From: CAZVYJ01 sp964631565
GTDB taxonomy: Bacteria > Planctomycetota > Phycisphaerae > SM23-33
Length of the DNA: 12,313 nucleotides
NCBI GenBank assembly: GCA_964631565.1
Contig: CAZVYJ010000072.1
Location: forward strand, 1 to 12,313
Direction: 5' to 3'
Numbering within the stretch: the stretch's first letter is position 1; each line of letters opens with the position of its first letter. Under the pieces are notes generated by a model. That model saw only the letters and a program-made list of their open reading frames with translations, had not been told where the DNA came from and did no database searches. The position numbers and the translations under genes were made by a program. This document shows positions 1-7,003 of the stretch, one piece after another.

Positions 1-98
1 ATAAGACTCGCAAGAGATACGTACTTGGGGAGGCTTAGTGCATAATGTCCGTGAGCGAGGGGATAAAAGAATCAGTCTTACGCCCGAATGCCTCCGCA
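1..98. other. Spacer downstream of nagB fusion
   Basis: No gene is seen. TAAGACT near the left edge (2-8) and AGTCTTA at 74-80 are perfect 7-bp complements. They could close a long-loop stem after the nagB stop, but without a clear U-tract this is weak as a terminator. The stretch around 48-63 shares the core CGTRAGCGAGGG with the alsD-clpB spacer near 3025-3036, so it may be another degenerate dispersed repeat. Confidence 0.35.
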
Positions 99-1988
99 TC
101 AGACCTTTGAAAGCTGCGATGCGGCATTGGCCGACCTGCCCATCGGGTATCGCACGAACGCCTCGATGGCATGATATTCCGGCAGACCGAGCTTGTCGTA
201 GATGACCGCGGTGGTCTTGTTGCGGTCTTCCGACCGCTGCCAGAACTCTCTGCTGTCGTACGGGCCCGGGAACATGGCGCGGTCTTTCTGGCTTTCGTGC
301 CGGAAAATGGCGAAACGCTTGCGAATCAGCTCGCCGGGCGAAAGCGGGACGGCCATGTCGATCTGTTCGGGCGCCCATTCCTGCCACGCGCCGCGGTAGT
401 ACCACAGTTCCGGGCGGTCGTTGCCGGCCTTGACGTACTGGTCCAGCGCAATGAGGGCCGCTTCCTGGCAGAGACGGTGCGTGCCGTGCGGGTCGGACAT
501 GTCGCCGGCGGCGAATATCATTTCCGGCTTGACCTCGTCGAGCAGCTTTCTGATTGCTGCGACGTCGTCCTTTCCTATCGAAAGCTTCTGCACCGTGCCT
601 GTGTTGTAGAACGGCATGTTGAGGAAGTGAATATTCGCTTCCGAAACGCCGCAGAATGTCGCGGCATTGATGGCTTCGGTTTTGCGGATGAGCCCCTTGA
701 TGGCCTGCACTTCCGGCGTGTCTATGTCGCCGGGCTTCTTGCGGCCGAGAAACTCGTCAACACGATGCTCAATCTGCTCGGACTCTTTTGACGCCAGATT
801 AAAGATGCTGTTGAACTGCCTGATGAACTCGACATGCCTGGCCACGGCGTGGTCGAAGACGCTGAGGTACCCGCTGACCATGTACACGACATGTACGTCG
901 TGGCCCTGCTCGACCAGGCGGGCCAGCGTGCCGCCCATCGAAATAACGTCGTCGTCCGGATGCGGGCTGAGCACGACGACCCGTTTCTTGTTTCCCTTGC
1001 CGGCCGGCCAGCCGGTGATGGTATTCATCATTATCTTGAAAATCTTCAGGTTCAGGTCGTACGCCCCGCCGTACAGCGCCATCAGCCTGTGCAGGCTGTT
1101 CTCGGCGTAGTCCTCGTCGGTGAGTTTCAGTATGGGCTTGTTCAGTTTTGTCGCCAGCCAGATGACCGCCCGGCGGGTGAGAATGTCGTCCCACTGGCAG
1201 CGGTGCAAAAGCCACGGCGTTGCGATTCGCGTCAGGTCGGCCGAGGCGGATTCGTCGATGTAGAACGTAACGTTCTTGTGCATCTGGAGGAAGCTCGCCG
1301 CGACGCCGCGGGTTACTTCGCCCTCGACGGCGCGTTTGATAATCGGCGCCTTGTGCTCTCCGAACGCCAGCAGGCATATTTCGCGTGCGGCCATGATGGT
1401 GCCCACGCCCATGGTGACGGCCATGTCGGGCACGTTCTCCTCGCCGAAGAAATCGCTCGCGGCGTCCTTGCGCGTGACGCTGTCGAGAACGACGCGTCGG
1501 GTGAGGCTGTCGTGCGATGAGCCTGGCTCGTTGAAGCCGATGTGCCCGCTTCGCCCGATGCCGAGCAATTGCAGGTCTATTCCGCCGGCTGCGGCGATGT
1601 CCTGCTCATACTTGCGGCAGCTTTCCTCAAGCTCGTCTTCGCTGACCTCGCCGGATGGAATGTGGATGTTGCCGGCCGGGATGTTGACGTGCTTGAAAAA
1701 CCTGTCCTTCATCCACTGATGATAAGACTGAATCGCGCCGTGACTGATGGGCCAGTACTCGTCGAGGTTGAACGTAACGACGTTGGAAAAATCCAAACCC
1801 TCTTCGCGATGCATGCGTATGAGTTCGGCATATATGTTTACCGGCGTGTGGCCGGTCGCCAGGCCGAGGACGGCCTTCTCGCCGGCTGCAGCTTTGGCGC
1901 GAATTATCTCGGCAATGCGATGGGCGACCGCCTTCGATGCCTGCTTGTCACTCTCATAGATTCTTACCGGTACTTTTTCAATATTCAT
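99..1988 (-). CDS. nagB: Glucosamine-6-phosphate deaminase fused to PIG-L/LmbE deacetylase
   Basis: A 629-residue two-domain protein, cytoplasmic (no signal peptide). The N-terminal part (about 1-280) is a NagB isomerase/deaminase domain, which turns glucosamine-6-phosphate into fructose-6-phosphate and ammonia. Visible motifs are LATGHTP at 43-49, NLDEY at 74-78 and GIGRSGHIGFNEPGS at 143-157. The last keeps the His and Glu of E. coli NagB (H143, E148; here H149, E154) but has Ser147 where E. coli has catalytic Asp141. The C-terminal part (about 335-600) is a PIG-L/LmbE zinc deacetylase, with PHPDDD at 342-347 and a second metal motif DPHGTH at 499-504. From family knowledge, fused NagB-LmbE proteins of about 630-670 residues occur in Bacteroidetes and planctomycetes. 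I infer that the two halves deacetylate and then deaminate an N-acetylglucosamine derivative. The ATG at 1988 is the first in frame with family homology. The Shine-Dalgarno is weak (AGAGAG). The gene is divergent from alsD. Confidence 0.9.
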   Translation of the reverse strand: MNIEKVPVRIYESDKQASKAVAHRIAEIIRAKAAAGEKAVLGLATGHTPVNIYAELIRMHREEGLDFSNVVTFNLDEYWPISHGAIQSYHQWMKDRFFKHVNIPAGNIHIPSGEVSEDELEESCRKYEQDIAAAGGIDLQLLGIGRSGHIGFNEPGSSHDSLTRRVVLDSVTRKDAASDFFGEENVPDMAVTMGVGTIMAAREICLLAFGEHKAPIIKRAVEGEVTRGVAASFLQMHKNVTFYIDESASADLTRIATPWLLHRCQWDDILTRRAVIWLATKLNKPILKLTDEDYAENSLHRLMALYGGAYDLNLKIFKIMMNTITGWPAGKGNKKRVVVLSPHPDDDVISMGGTLARLVEQGHDVHVVYMVSGYLSVFDHAVARHVEFIRQFNSIFNLASKESEQIEHRVDEFLGRKKPGDIDTPEVQAIKGLIRKTEAINAATFCGVSEANIHFLNMPFYNTGTVQKLSIGKDDVAAIRKLLDEVKPEMIFAAGDMSDPHGTHRLCQEAALIALDQYVKAGNDRPELWYYRGAWQEWAPEQIDMAVPLSPGELIRKRFAIFRHESQKDRAMFPGPYDSREFWQRSEDRNKTTAVIYDKLGLPEYHAIEAFVRYPMGRSANAASQLSKV

Positions 1989-2175
1989 GGAGTCACTCTC
2001 TCTGGGCGTGAACCAGCAATATATACGGAATCAGCAAGACTACAGATTATAAACCCGCTGTCAACGGCATCGGCATTGAAACGCGCAAAAATTGCAGATT
2101 CCATGCTGCGAATCTGATAACATCCGCGAGGATTGAGATGCGGCAATCACAAACAATTCTTGTAAAGACGGGATT
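1989..2175. promoter_or_regulatory. Divergent intergenic region, candidate promoters for nagB and alsD
   Basis: This 187-bp region lies between two divergently transcribed genes and should hold both promoters. On the minus strand there is a perfect TATAAT (complement of 2046-2051), but no good -35 box lies 16-18 bp upstream of it. On the plus strand TTGCAG at 2092-2097, followed 18 bp later by GATAAC at 2116-2121, is a modest sigma-70-like pair. No clear operator palindrome was found. The assignments are sequence matches only. Confidence 0.3.
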
Positions 2176-2952
2176 ATGATTATGCGAAGCTATTGCATAC
2201 TGCTGCTAACAGCGATTCTGGCAGCCGCCGGCTGCACGGGCGAGACCGGAAAGGACACCATTTTCCAAACGTCCACCATTTATGCCCTTATGGAAGGCGC
2301 CTACGACGGCGACGTTACCGTCGCCCAGTTGAAGAAACACGGCGACCTGGGCATCGGAACCTTCAACTCGCTTGACGGCGAGATGATAATGCTCGACGGA
2401 AAGGTCTACCAGGCGGTCTCCGACGGCACGATAAACGACTGCAGCAGCGATATGCTGACGCCGTTTGCATCGGTGACTTTTTTCGAGCCGGAAAAATCGA
2501 CGATGCTCATCGGGCGGCTGGACTTCAAATATCTCACAGCCTTCGTCGAGTCGATGATGCCGACGAAAAATCTGCCCTGCGCGGTGCGCATCACCGGGCA
2601 GTTCAGTTATGTAAGGACGCGTGCGGTGCCGCGGCAGAGCCGCCCGTATCCGCGCCTGCCGGAGGTGACCGAACATCAGCCGGAGTTCGAGCTGAAGAAC
2701 GTTACCGGCACGATTGTCGGCTTCTACCTGCCGGCTTACGTCGGCGGCATAAATGTGCCGGGCTGGCATCTGCATTTCATCACGGACGACAGGCTCGCCG
2801 GCGGGCACCTGCTGGAGTTCGAGGCATCAACGCTGAATATCGAGATGGATATGTGCGACTCGGTCTTCCTGTCGCTGCCGACGACCGGCGACTTCGCGAC
2901 AACCGACCTCAGCAGACAAAACGCCGAAGAACTCGAGAAGGTCGAGAAGTGA
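2176..2952 (+). CDS. alsD: Acetolactate decarboxylase with lipoprotein signal
   Basis: A 258-residue protein of the alpha-acetolactate decarboxylase family (AlsD/BudA), which converts 2-acetolactate to acetoin. Family signatures are YDGDVTVAQLKKHGDLGIGT at 43-62, the LDGEM block with Glu69, the basic VRTRAVPRQ stretch at 146-154, and the zinc-ligand segment GWHLHFITDDRLAGGH (196-211). In the last, His198, His200 and His211 match the three zinc histidines of the Bacillus brevis enzyme. Residues 1-20 form a hydrophobic signal ending in LAAAGC, a lipobox-like site with Cys20 as the predicted lipidated residue, so the enzyme should sit at a membrane face outside the cytoplasm. The start is ATG 2176 or ATG 2182; both keep the signal, and upstream GACGGGA is a poor Shine-Dalgarno. 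No acetolactate synthase or butanediol dehydrogenase gene lies nearby. The family call is firm; the location is inferred. Confidence 0.9.
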   Translation: MIMRSYCILLLTAILAAAGCTGETGKDTIFQTSTIYALMEGAYDGDVTVAQLKKHGDLGIGTFNSLDGEMIMLDGKVYQAVSDGTINDCSSDMLTPFASVTFFEPEKSTMLIGRLDFKYLTAFVESMMPTKNLPCAVRITGQFSYVRTRAVPRQSRPYPRLPEVTEHQPEFELKNVTGTIVGFYLPAYVGGINVPGWHLHFITDDRLAGGHLLEFEASTLNIEMDMCDSVFLSLPTTGDFATTDLSRQNAEELEKVEK

Positions 2953-3063
2953 ATTAACAACATCCCTCCCTTGCGGTCGGGGCTAGTGAGGGGATGGAAC
3001 GCTGATTGGTAATACCGGACCCGAACGTAAGCGAGGGCGGTTCAGGGTTTTGCTTATCGAGAT
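2953..3063. terminator. Convergent spacer with imperfect hairpin
   Basis: This lies between the ends of alsD (+) and clpB (-). CATCCC at 2961-2966 pairs with GGGATG at 2991-2996, extendable past a one-base bulge (TC/GA). It could serve as a bidirectional terminator, but no T-run follows closely on either side. The rest (about 3016-3036) carries a GC-rich phrase with the core CGTAAGCGAGGG, similar to one at 50-62, suggesting a dispersed repeat. Confidence 0.3.
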
Positions 3064-5655
3064 TTATTCACTAGTCGCGGCGAACGTGAAGCTCTTGCCT
3101 GATGCCTTGACTGTCACGTGCGAACCGTCGGTAATCTCGCCTTCGAGAATCTTCTGGGCAATCGGGTTCTCCAGCTTCTGCTGAACGAGCCGCTTGAGCG
3201 GCCGGGCGCCGAACGTCGGGTCGTAGCCAAGCTCCGCGATAAGCTCCTTCGCGCCGTCCGTGACGCTGATGGTTATCTTGCGGTCGGCCAGCCTGCCCGA
3301 AAGCTCGCGCACCTGGATGTCCACGATGGCGGCGAGGTTTTCCCGCGTCAGCGAGTGGAACACGACGGTTTCGTCGATTCGGTTGAGGAATTCCGGGCGG
3401 AACTCCGCCTTCAGCGCGTCGGCGAGCTTGGCCTCGATTTCCCACTGCTCGGCCTTCCGCTCGGCGAGCTGCTGGATGTACTGCGAGGCGATGTTGCTCG
3501 TCATCACGATGATGGTGTTCTTGAAATCCACCGTTCGGCCCTGACCGTCGGTCAGCCTGCCGTCGTCGAGCACCTGCAGCAGCACGTTGAAGACGTCCTT
3601 GTGCGCCTTCTCGATTTCGTCGAACAGTATCACGCAGTAAGGCCTGCGGCGGACGGCCTCAGTCAGCCGGCCGCCCTCCTCGTAGCCGACGTAGCCCGGA
3701 GGCGCGCCTATCAGCCGAGCCACCGAGTGCTGCTCCATGAACTCGCTCATGTCGATGCGGACCATGGCGTTTTCCGTGTCGAACAGCAGTTCGGCCAGCG
3801 CCTTGCACAGCTCGGTCTTGCCGACGCCGGTCGGCCCGAGGAATATGAAGCTTCCTATCGGCCGCCGCGGGTCGCCCAGGCCGGCGCGGTTGCGGCGCAC
3901 CGCGTCGCTGACGACGCGAAGCGCCTCGTCCTGCCCCACCACTCGCTGGCGCAGCCGGTCTTCCATGTGCAGCAGCTTGTCGCGGTCGGACTCCATGAGC
4001 TTGTTGACCGGAATGTGCGTCCACTTGGCGACGACCTCGGCTATCTGCTCGGGCGTTACTTCCTCGCTGGTCAGGCCGCCGGATTTTTTCAGCTCGGCGA
4101 GGCGCGCCTCGGAGGCGTCGAGCTTGGTCTGCAAATCGCGCAGTTCGCCGTACTGTATGCGGGCCGCCGTCTCGAGGTCGCCGCGGCGCTGCGCCTGCTC
4201 GAACTCCGTGCGCTTGGCCTCGATGCTCTCGCGCAGCCTCTTGATGCCGACAAGCAAACCGTGCTCGCTGTCCCAGCGGGCGTAAAGCGTGTCGAACTCG
4301 CCCTGCAGGGACGCAAGCTGCTTTTCAAGGGCAGCCAGCCGCTCCTTGCTCGGCGCGTCGGTCTCCTTGCGGAGGGCTTCGCGCTCAATCTGCAGTTGCA
4401 TAATCCGCCGCTTAAGCTCGTCAAGCTCGGAGGGCATGGAGTCGTTTTCTATCCGCAGGCGTGAGGCTGCCTCGTCGATGAGGTCGATGGCCTTGTCCGG
4501 CAGGAAGCGGTCGGCGATGTATCGCTTGCTCATCGTGGCGGCGGCGACCAGTGCGGCGTCCTGTATGCGCACGCCGTGATGCGCGTCGTAACGCGCCTTC
4601 AGGCCGCGGAGAATCGCTATCGTGTCCTCGACGGTCGGCTCGTCCACCAGCACCGGCTGGAAGCGCCGCTCGAGCGCGGCGTCCTTCTCGACGTGCTTGC
4701 GGTACTCATCCAGCGTGGTCGCGCCGACGCAACGCAACTCGCCCCGCGCGAGGGCCGGCTTGATGAGGTTGCCCGCGGAAATCGCGCCCTCGGCAGCCCC
4801 GGCCCCGACGACGGTGTGCAGCTCGTCGATGAAAAGTATTATCCGCCCGTCGGACTCGGTGACTTCCTTGAGGACGGCCTTCAGGCGGTCTTCGAACTCG
4901 CCGCGGAACTTCGAGCCGGCAAGCAGCGCGCCCATGTCGAGCGCAATGATTGTTTTTCCGGACAGTCCGGCCGGCACGTCGCCGTTGACGATGCGCTGGG
5001 CCAGGCCCTCGACGATGGCCGTCTTGCCCACGCCCGGCAGGCCGATAAGCACCGGGTTGTTCTTGGTGCGGCGGCTGAGCACCTGCATGCAGCGTCGGAT
5101 CTCCTCGTCGCGCCCGATTACCGGGTCGAGCTTGCCCGCCCGAGCCATTTCGCACAAGTCGCGCCCGTAACGCTCCAGCGCCTGGTACTTGTCTTCGGGG
5201 TTCTGGTCGGTCACGCGCTGGCCGCCGCGTATGTCTTTCATCGCGTCGAGTATCGCCTTGCGGCCGGCGCCCAGCGCGGCGAGCACATCTCTCGCCTTGG
5301 AGGGTTCCTCGGCCAGAGCGAGCAGCATGTGCTCGACGGATGTATACTCGTCGTGCAGGTTGCGTGCTTCCTTTTCGGCGCGGTTGAGGACAGCCGCCAG
5401 CGCGGGCGACATGGCGAAGCCGGCCTGCGCCGACTGCTTCGGCATGCGGCCAAGCTCCGACGCCACTATTGAGCGTATGCGCTCGGCCGGTATGCCCACC
5501 TTTTCCAGCAGCGGCGCGACCAGCCCGCCTTCCTGGTTAAGCAGCGCGTCGAGCAGATGCAGCGGCTCGATCTGCGGATGGCCGGCGTCGCTGGCCGACG
5601 CCTGTGCGGCCGCTATCGCCTCCTGTGCCTTCACTGTCAGTTTGTCCAGACGCAT
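3064..5655 (-). CDS. clpB: ATP-dependent disaggregase ClpB
   Basis: An 863-residue Hsp100 chaperone (family about 850-870) that pulls polypeptides out of aggregates together with DnaK, in the cytoplasm. Domains in order: N-domain (1-145); first AAA+ module with Walker A GLPGVGKT (205-212) and Walker B ILFIDELH (273-280); ClpB-type coiled-coil middle domain (about 405-525); second AAA+ module with Walker A GPTGVGKT (607-614) and Walker B VILFDEIEKAH (675-685); C-terminal sensor region GYDPTFGARPLKRLV (810-824). The middle domain separates it from ClpA and ClpC. The reading frame stays open 66 codons further upstream, but the ATG at 5655 is chosen because MRLDKLT is the usual ClpB N-terminus and a strong Shine-Dalgarno precedes it. 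The extension would translate palindromic repeats. No CIRCE element or clear heat-shock promoter was found upstream. Confidence 0.97.
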   Translation of the reverse strand: MRLDKLTVKAQEAIAAAQASASDAGHPQIEPLHLLDALLNQEGGLVAPLLEKVGIPAERIRSIVASELGRMPKQSAQAGFAMSPALAAVLNRAEKEARNLHDEYTSVEHMLLALAEEPSKARDVLAALGAGRKAILDAMKDIRGGQRVTDQNPEDKYQALERYGRDLCEMARAGKLDPVIGRDEEIRRCMQVLSRRTKNNPVLIGLPGVGKTAIVEGLAQRIVNGDVPAGLSGKTIIALDMGALLAGSKFRGEFEDRLKAVLKEVTESDGRIILFIDELHTVVGAGAAEGAISAGNLIKPALARGELRCVGATTLDEYRKHVEKDAALERRFQPVLVDEPTVEDTIAILRGLKARYDAHHGVRIQDAALVAAATMSKRYIADRFLPDKAIDLIDEAASRLRIENDSMPSELDELKRRIMQLQIEREALRKETDAPSKERLAALEKQLASLQGEFDTLYARWDSEHGLLVGIKRLRESIEAKRTEFEQAQRRGDLETAARIQYGELRDLQTKLDASEARLAELKKSGGLTSEEVTPEQIAEVVAKWTHIPVNKLMESDRDKLLHMEDRLRQRVVGQDEALRVVSDAVRRNRAGLGDPRRPIGSFIFLGPTGVGKTELCKALAELLFDTENAMVRIDMSEFMEQHSVARLIGAPPGYVGYEEGGRLTEAVRRRPYCVILFDEIEKAHKDVFNVLLQVLDDGRLTDGQGRTVDFKNTIIVMTSNIASQYIQQLAERKAEQWEIEAKLADALKAEFRPEFLNRIDETVVFHSLTRENLAAIVDIQVRELSGRLADRKITISVTDGAKELIAELGYDPTFGARPLKRLVQQKLENPIAQKILEGEITDGSHVTVKASGKSFTFAATSE

Positions 5656-5660
5656 TTGCT

Positions 5661-5668
5661 CACCTCTT
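5661..5668 (-). promoter_or_regulatory. Ribosome binding site of clpB
   Basis: On the minus strand AAGAGGTG lies 5 bases before the ATG at 5655. This fixes the start and argues against the longer upstream reading frame. Confidence 0.8.
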
Positions 5669-5675
5669 AAATAGT

Positions 5676-5734
5676 GGGTGGCACGGCTTGCTCGCAAGCC
5701 GTGTTCACTCGAAGGCAACCCGTACGGGGCACCC
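5676..5734. repeat. Palindrome cluster, copy 1 (clpB leader)
   Basis: GGGTGGC (5676-5682) and GGCACCC (5728-5734) are near-complementary outer arms. Inside is a perfect 10-bp stem with a TC loop, CACGGCTTGC/GCAAGCCGTG (5682-5703), and a degenerate second arm around CCCGTACGGG (5720-5729). A better-preserved copy with the same outer arms and first arm lies at 7041-7113 inside the MITE-like element. The layout resembles a three-way junction. Its start is only about 8 bases from the clpB ribosome binding site. Confidence 0.75.
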
Positions 5735-5754
5735 TTAAATGAAAAACCAGCCTG

Positions 5755-5781
5755 GGTGGCGGCCCCTGAGGGGCCGCCACC
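5755..5781. repeat. Hairpin repeat type A, copy 1
   Basis: A perfect 12-bp palindrome with a TGA loop, left arm GGTGGCGGCCCC. A related unit lies at 9037-9063. Over the 23-base core the two differ at three places: one in the loop, and two that form a compensatory C-G to T-A change in the stem. Confidence 0.85.
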
Positions 5782-5791
5782 GATAGTAGAC

Positions 5792-5825
5792 TCTGCGCGG
5801 CGGCCTGGGAAGGCCGCCGCGCAGA
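5792..5825. repeat. Hairpin repeat type B, copy 1
   Basis: A perfect 15-bp stem with a GGGA loop, left arm TCTGCGCGGCGGCCT (5792-5806) and right arm 5811-5825. It follows type A by 10 bp. The same A-then-B order recurs at 9037-9111, where the core GCCTGGGAAGGCCGCCGCG is retained. Confidence 0.85.
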
Positions 5826-5985
5826 AAAACTTCTCATTAGATACATTTAGCAAACCGTGTGCCTAAAACCCAAGGCCTTGATTTATAAGCACTTAGACCC
5901 GCCGCCGCCTGCCATAACTGCCTCCAAACCGCATATTTTGCCATTAAGGCAGGCCGCTTGCGGCTTAGCCGCCGCGGAAGAAATC

Positions 5986-6033
5986 TTGGTTTTGCGAATT
6001 TACGGACGCTTATAATCGCCACAGAAAAGGAGA
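5986..6033 (+). promoter_or_regulatory. Promoter and ribosome binding site of mscL
   Basis: A perfect TATAAT lies at 6011-6016, with TTGGTT at 5986-5991 as a weak -35 (19-bp spacing). AAGGAGA at 6027-6033 is a strong Shine-Dalgarno 5 bases before the ATG at 6039. The transcript leader would be only about 16 bases. The Shine-Dalgarno decides the start over the in-frame upstream ATG at 5958. Confidence 0.6.
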
Positions 6034-6038
6034 TTCAC

Positions 6039-6389
6039 ATGAGTTTCATGCAGGAATTCAAGCATTTCGCCATTAAAGGCAACGCGATGGACATGGCCGT
6101 CGGCATAATCATAGGCGCCGCATTCAACAAGATAGTCACGTCAATCGTGCAGGACATCATCATGCCGCCTTTCGGTATGATAATAGGAAATGTCGATTTC
6201 AAAAACCTCCAGGTGGTGCTGAAGGACGCCACGGTGGATTCCGCAGGACACGCCGTCCCGGCAGTGGCCATCCGGTATGGCGCGTTCATCAATACTATAA
6301 TCGAGTTCCTGATTATCGCTTTCAGCGTGTTCGTCCTCGTGAAGTTCATGAACCGGCTGATACGGCAACGTGAAAAGGCTGCAGCATAG
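6039..6389 (+). CDS. mscL: Large-conductance mechanosensitive channel MscL, short form
   Basis: A 116-residue inner-membrane channel that opens under membrane tension and releases solutes on hypo-osmotic shock. The N-terminal helix EFKHFAIKGNAMDMAVG, TM1 (about 15-45, with VGIIIGAAFNKIVTS), the DIIMPPFG motif, the periplasmic loop (about 46-75) and TM2 (about 78-103, FLIIAFSVFVLVKF) align by eye with E. coli MscL. The protein ends RQREKAAA straight after TM2, about 20 residues short of the E. coli length. It lacks the conserved C-terminal cytoplasmic helix (the TKEE...LLTEIRDLL type segment). No continuation of that helix appears in another frame after the stop, so this looks like a natural short form, not a fresh frameshift. 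The gene is monocistronic and convergent with the macro-domain gene. Confidence 0.95.
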   Translation: MSFMQEFKHFAIKGNAMDMAVGIIIGAAFNKIVTSIVQDIIMPPFGMIIGNVDFKNLQVVLKDATVDSAGHAVPAVAIRYGAFINTIIEFLIIAFSVFVLVKFMNRLIRQREKAAA

Positions 6390-6410
6390 CATCGATGAAA
6401 CCAAAGGAAA

Positions 6411-6444
6411 GGTGGGGCTTCCCATGCGGGCAAGCTGCCCCAGC
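6411..6444. terminator. Candidate bidirectional terminator hairpin
   Basis: TGGGGC (6413-6418) pairs with GCCCCA (6437-6442), with a smaller CCC/GGG pairing inside. It fills the 55-bp gap between the converging mscL and macro genes. No T-run follows on the plus strand. GC-rich phrases like this are also typical of dispersed palindromic repeats. Confidence 0.4.
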
Positions 6445-6984
6445 CTACAAATTCTTGATTACAGCCTTTAACGCCCTGTTGTGCGCTTCAAGCGCTTCTG
6501 CGCCCCAGAGCACGAATCTGATTCGCCGGATGTGATGGAGATTGGCGGCCGTTGACATCACCGTTTTCATCGCGACAGTCGCAGCCTCTTTGAGCGGGTA
6601 TCCGAAAATCCCCGTCGAGATGGCCGGGAATGCAATCGAGGCAAGCTGATTTTCATCCGCCAGCGTGAGGGCGTTGCGATAGCACGAGGCGAGCAATTCA
6701 TCGGCCGGCTCGTCGCGGCCGTATATCGGACCGAGGCAGTGGATGACATGTTTATTCGGCAGGTTGAACGCCGGCGTTATCACGGCCTGGCCTGGTTGAA
6801 TCGGCGCGAGAGGCCGGCATGCCCTGTCAAGCTCCGGGCCGGCGGCATGGTGTATCGCGCCTGCAACTCCCCCGCCCGGGCGAAGCTGGCCGTTGGCTGC
6901 ATTCACGACCGCGTCGAACCCATCCTGTGCGGTGATGTCGCCCTCGACGCACTCGACAGTAATGCTCGCTATCTCACGCTGCAT
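6445..6984 (-). CDS. Macro-domain protein (ADP-ribose binding, YmdB/MacroD-like)
   Basis: A 179-residue single-domain cytoplasmic protein. It shows the macro-domain signature in full: GDIT (15-18), VVNAANGQLRPGGGVAGAIH (26-45) with the substrate-binding NAAN and the GGGV loop, and AFPAISTGIFGYP (118-130) for the distal ribose and phosphate loop. Characterised members hydrolyse O-acetyl-ADP-ribose or remove mono-ADP-ribose from proteins. Activity here is inferred from these motifs. The ATG at 6984 is chosen: GGAG lies 8 bases upstream and MQREIASITVECVEGDIT is a typical N-terminus. The longer open frame to 7266 runs through a repeat element and is not supported. It is the last gene of a probable operon with the membrane and URO-D-like genes. 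No antitoxin or DarT partner is adjacent. Confidence 0.93.
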   Translation of the reverse strand: MQREIASITVECVEGDITAQDGFDAVVNAANGQLRPGGGVAGAIHHAAGPELDRACRPLAPIQPGQAVITPAFNLPNKHVIHCLGPIYGRDEPADELLASCYRNALTLADENQLASIAFPAISTGIFGYPLKEAATVAMKTVMSTAANLHHIRRIRFVLWGAEALEAHNRALKAVIKNL

Positions 6985-7003
6985 TTTTGAATCTCCACAA
7001 ACA

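Larger units (their letters stand above)
5656..6038. other. clpB-mscL intergenic region, 383 bp, rich in palindromes
   Basis: No gene is seen. The clpB-proximal part (5676-5825) holds three palindromic units listed separately. The middle (5826-5950) is unstructured and of lower GC. Near mscL there is a small palindrome GCCGC-TT-GCGGC (5953-5964) and then the mscL promoter. A clpB promoter must lie here, but I found no convincing -35/-10 pair on the minus strand. Confidence 0.6.

Noticed and set aside
3118..4464. Long plus-strand open frame (448 codons) opposite clpB
   Set aside because: It is antisense to a clear clpB gene in a GC-rich genome. Its translation is low-complexity leucine, arginine and valine with no family features.
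5656..5853. 66-codon N-terminal extension of clpB in the open frame
   Set aside because: The extension reads through palindromic repeats and lacks a ribosome binding site, whereas the ATG at 5655 has AAGAGGTG 5 bases upstream and the normal ClpB N-terminus.
5656..6000. CIRCE/HrcA operator or heat-shock promoter for clpB
   Set aside because: No TTAGCACTC/GAGTGCTAA pair and no convincing CTTGAA-CCCCAT type promoter was seen on the minus strand.
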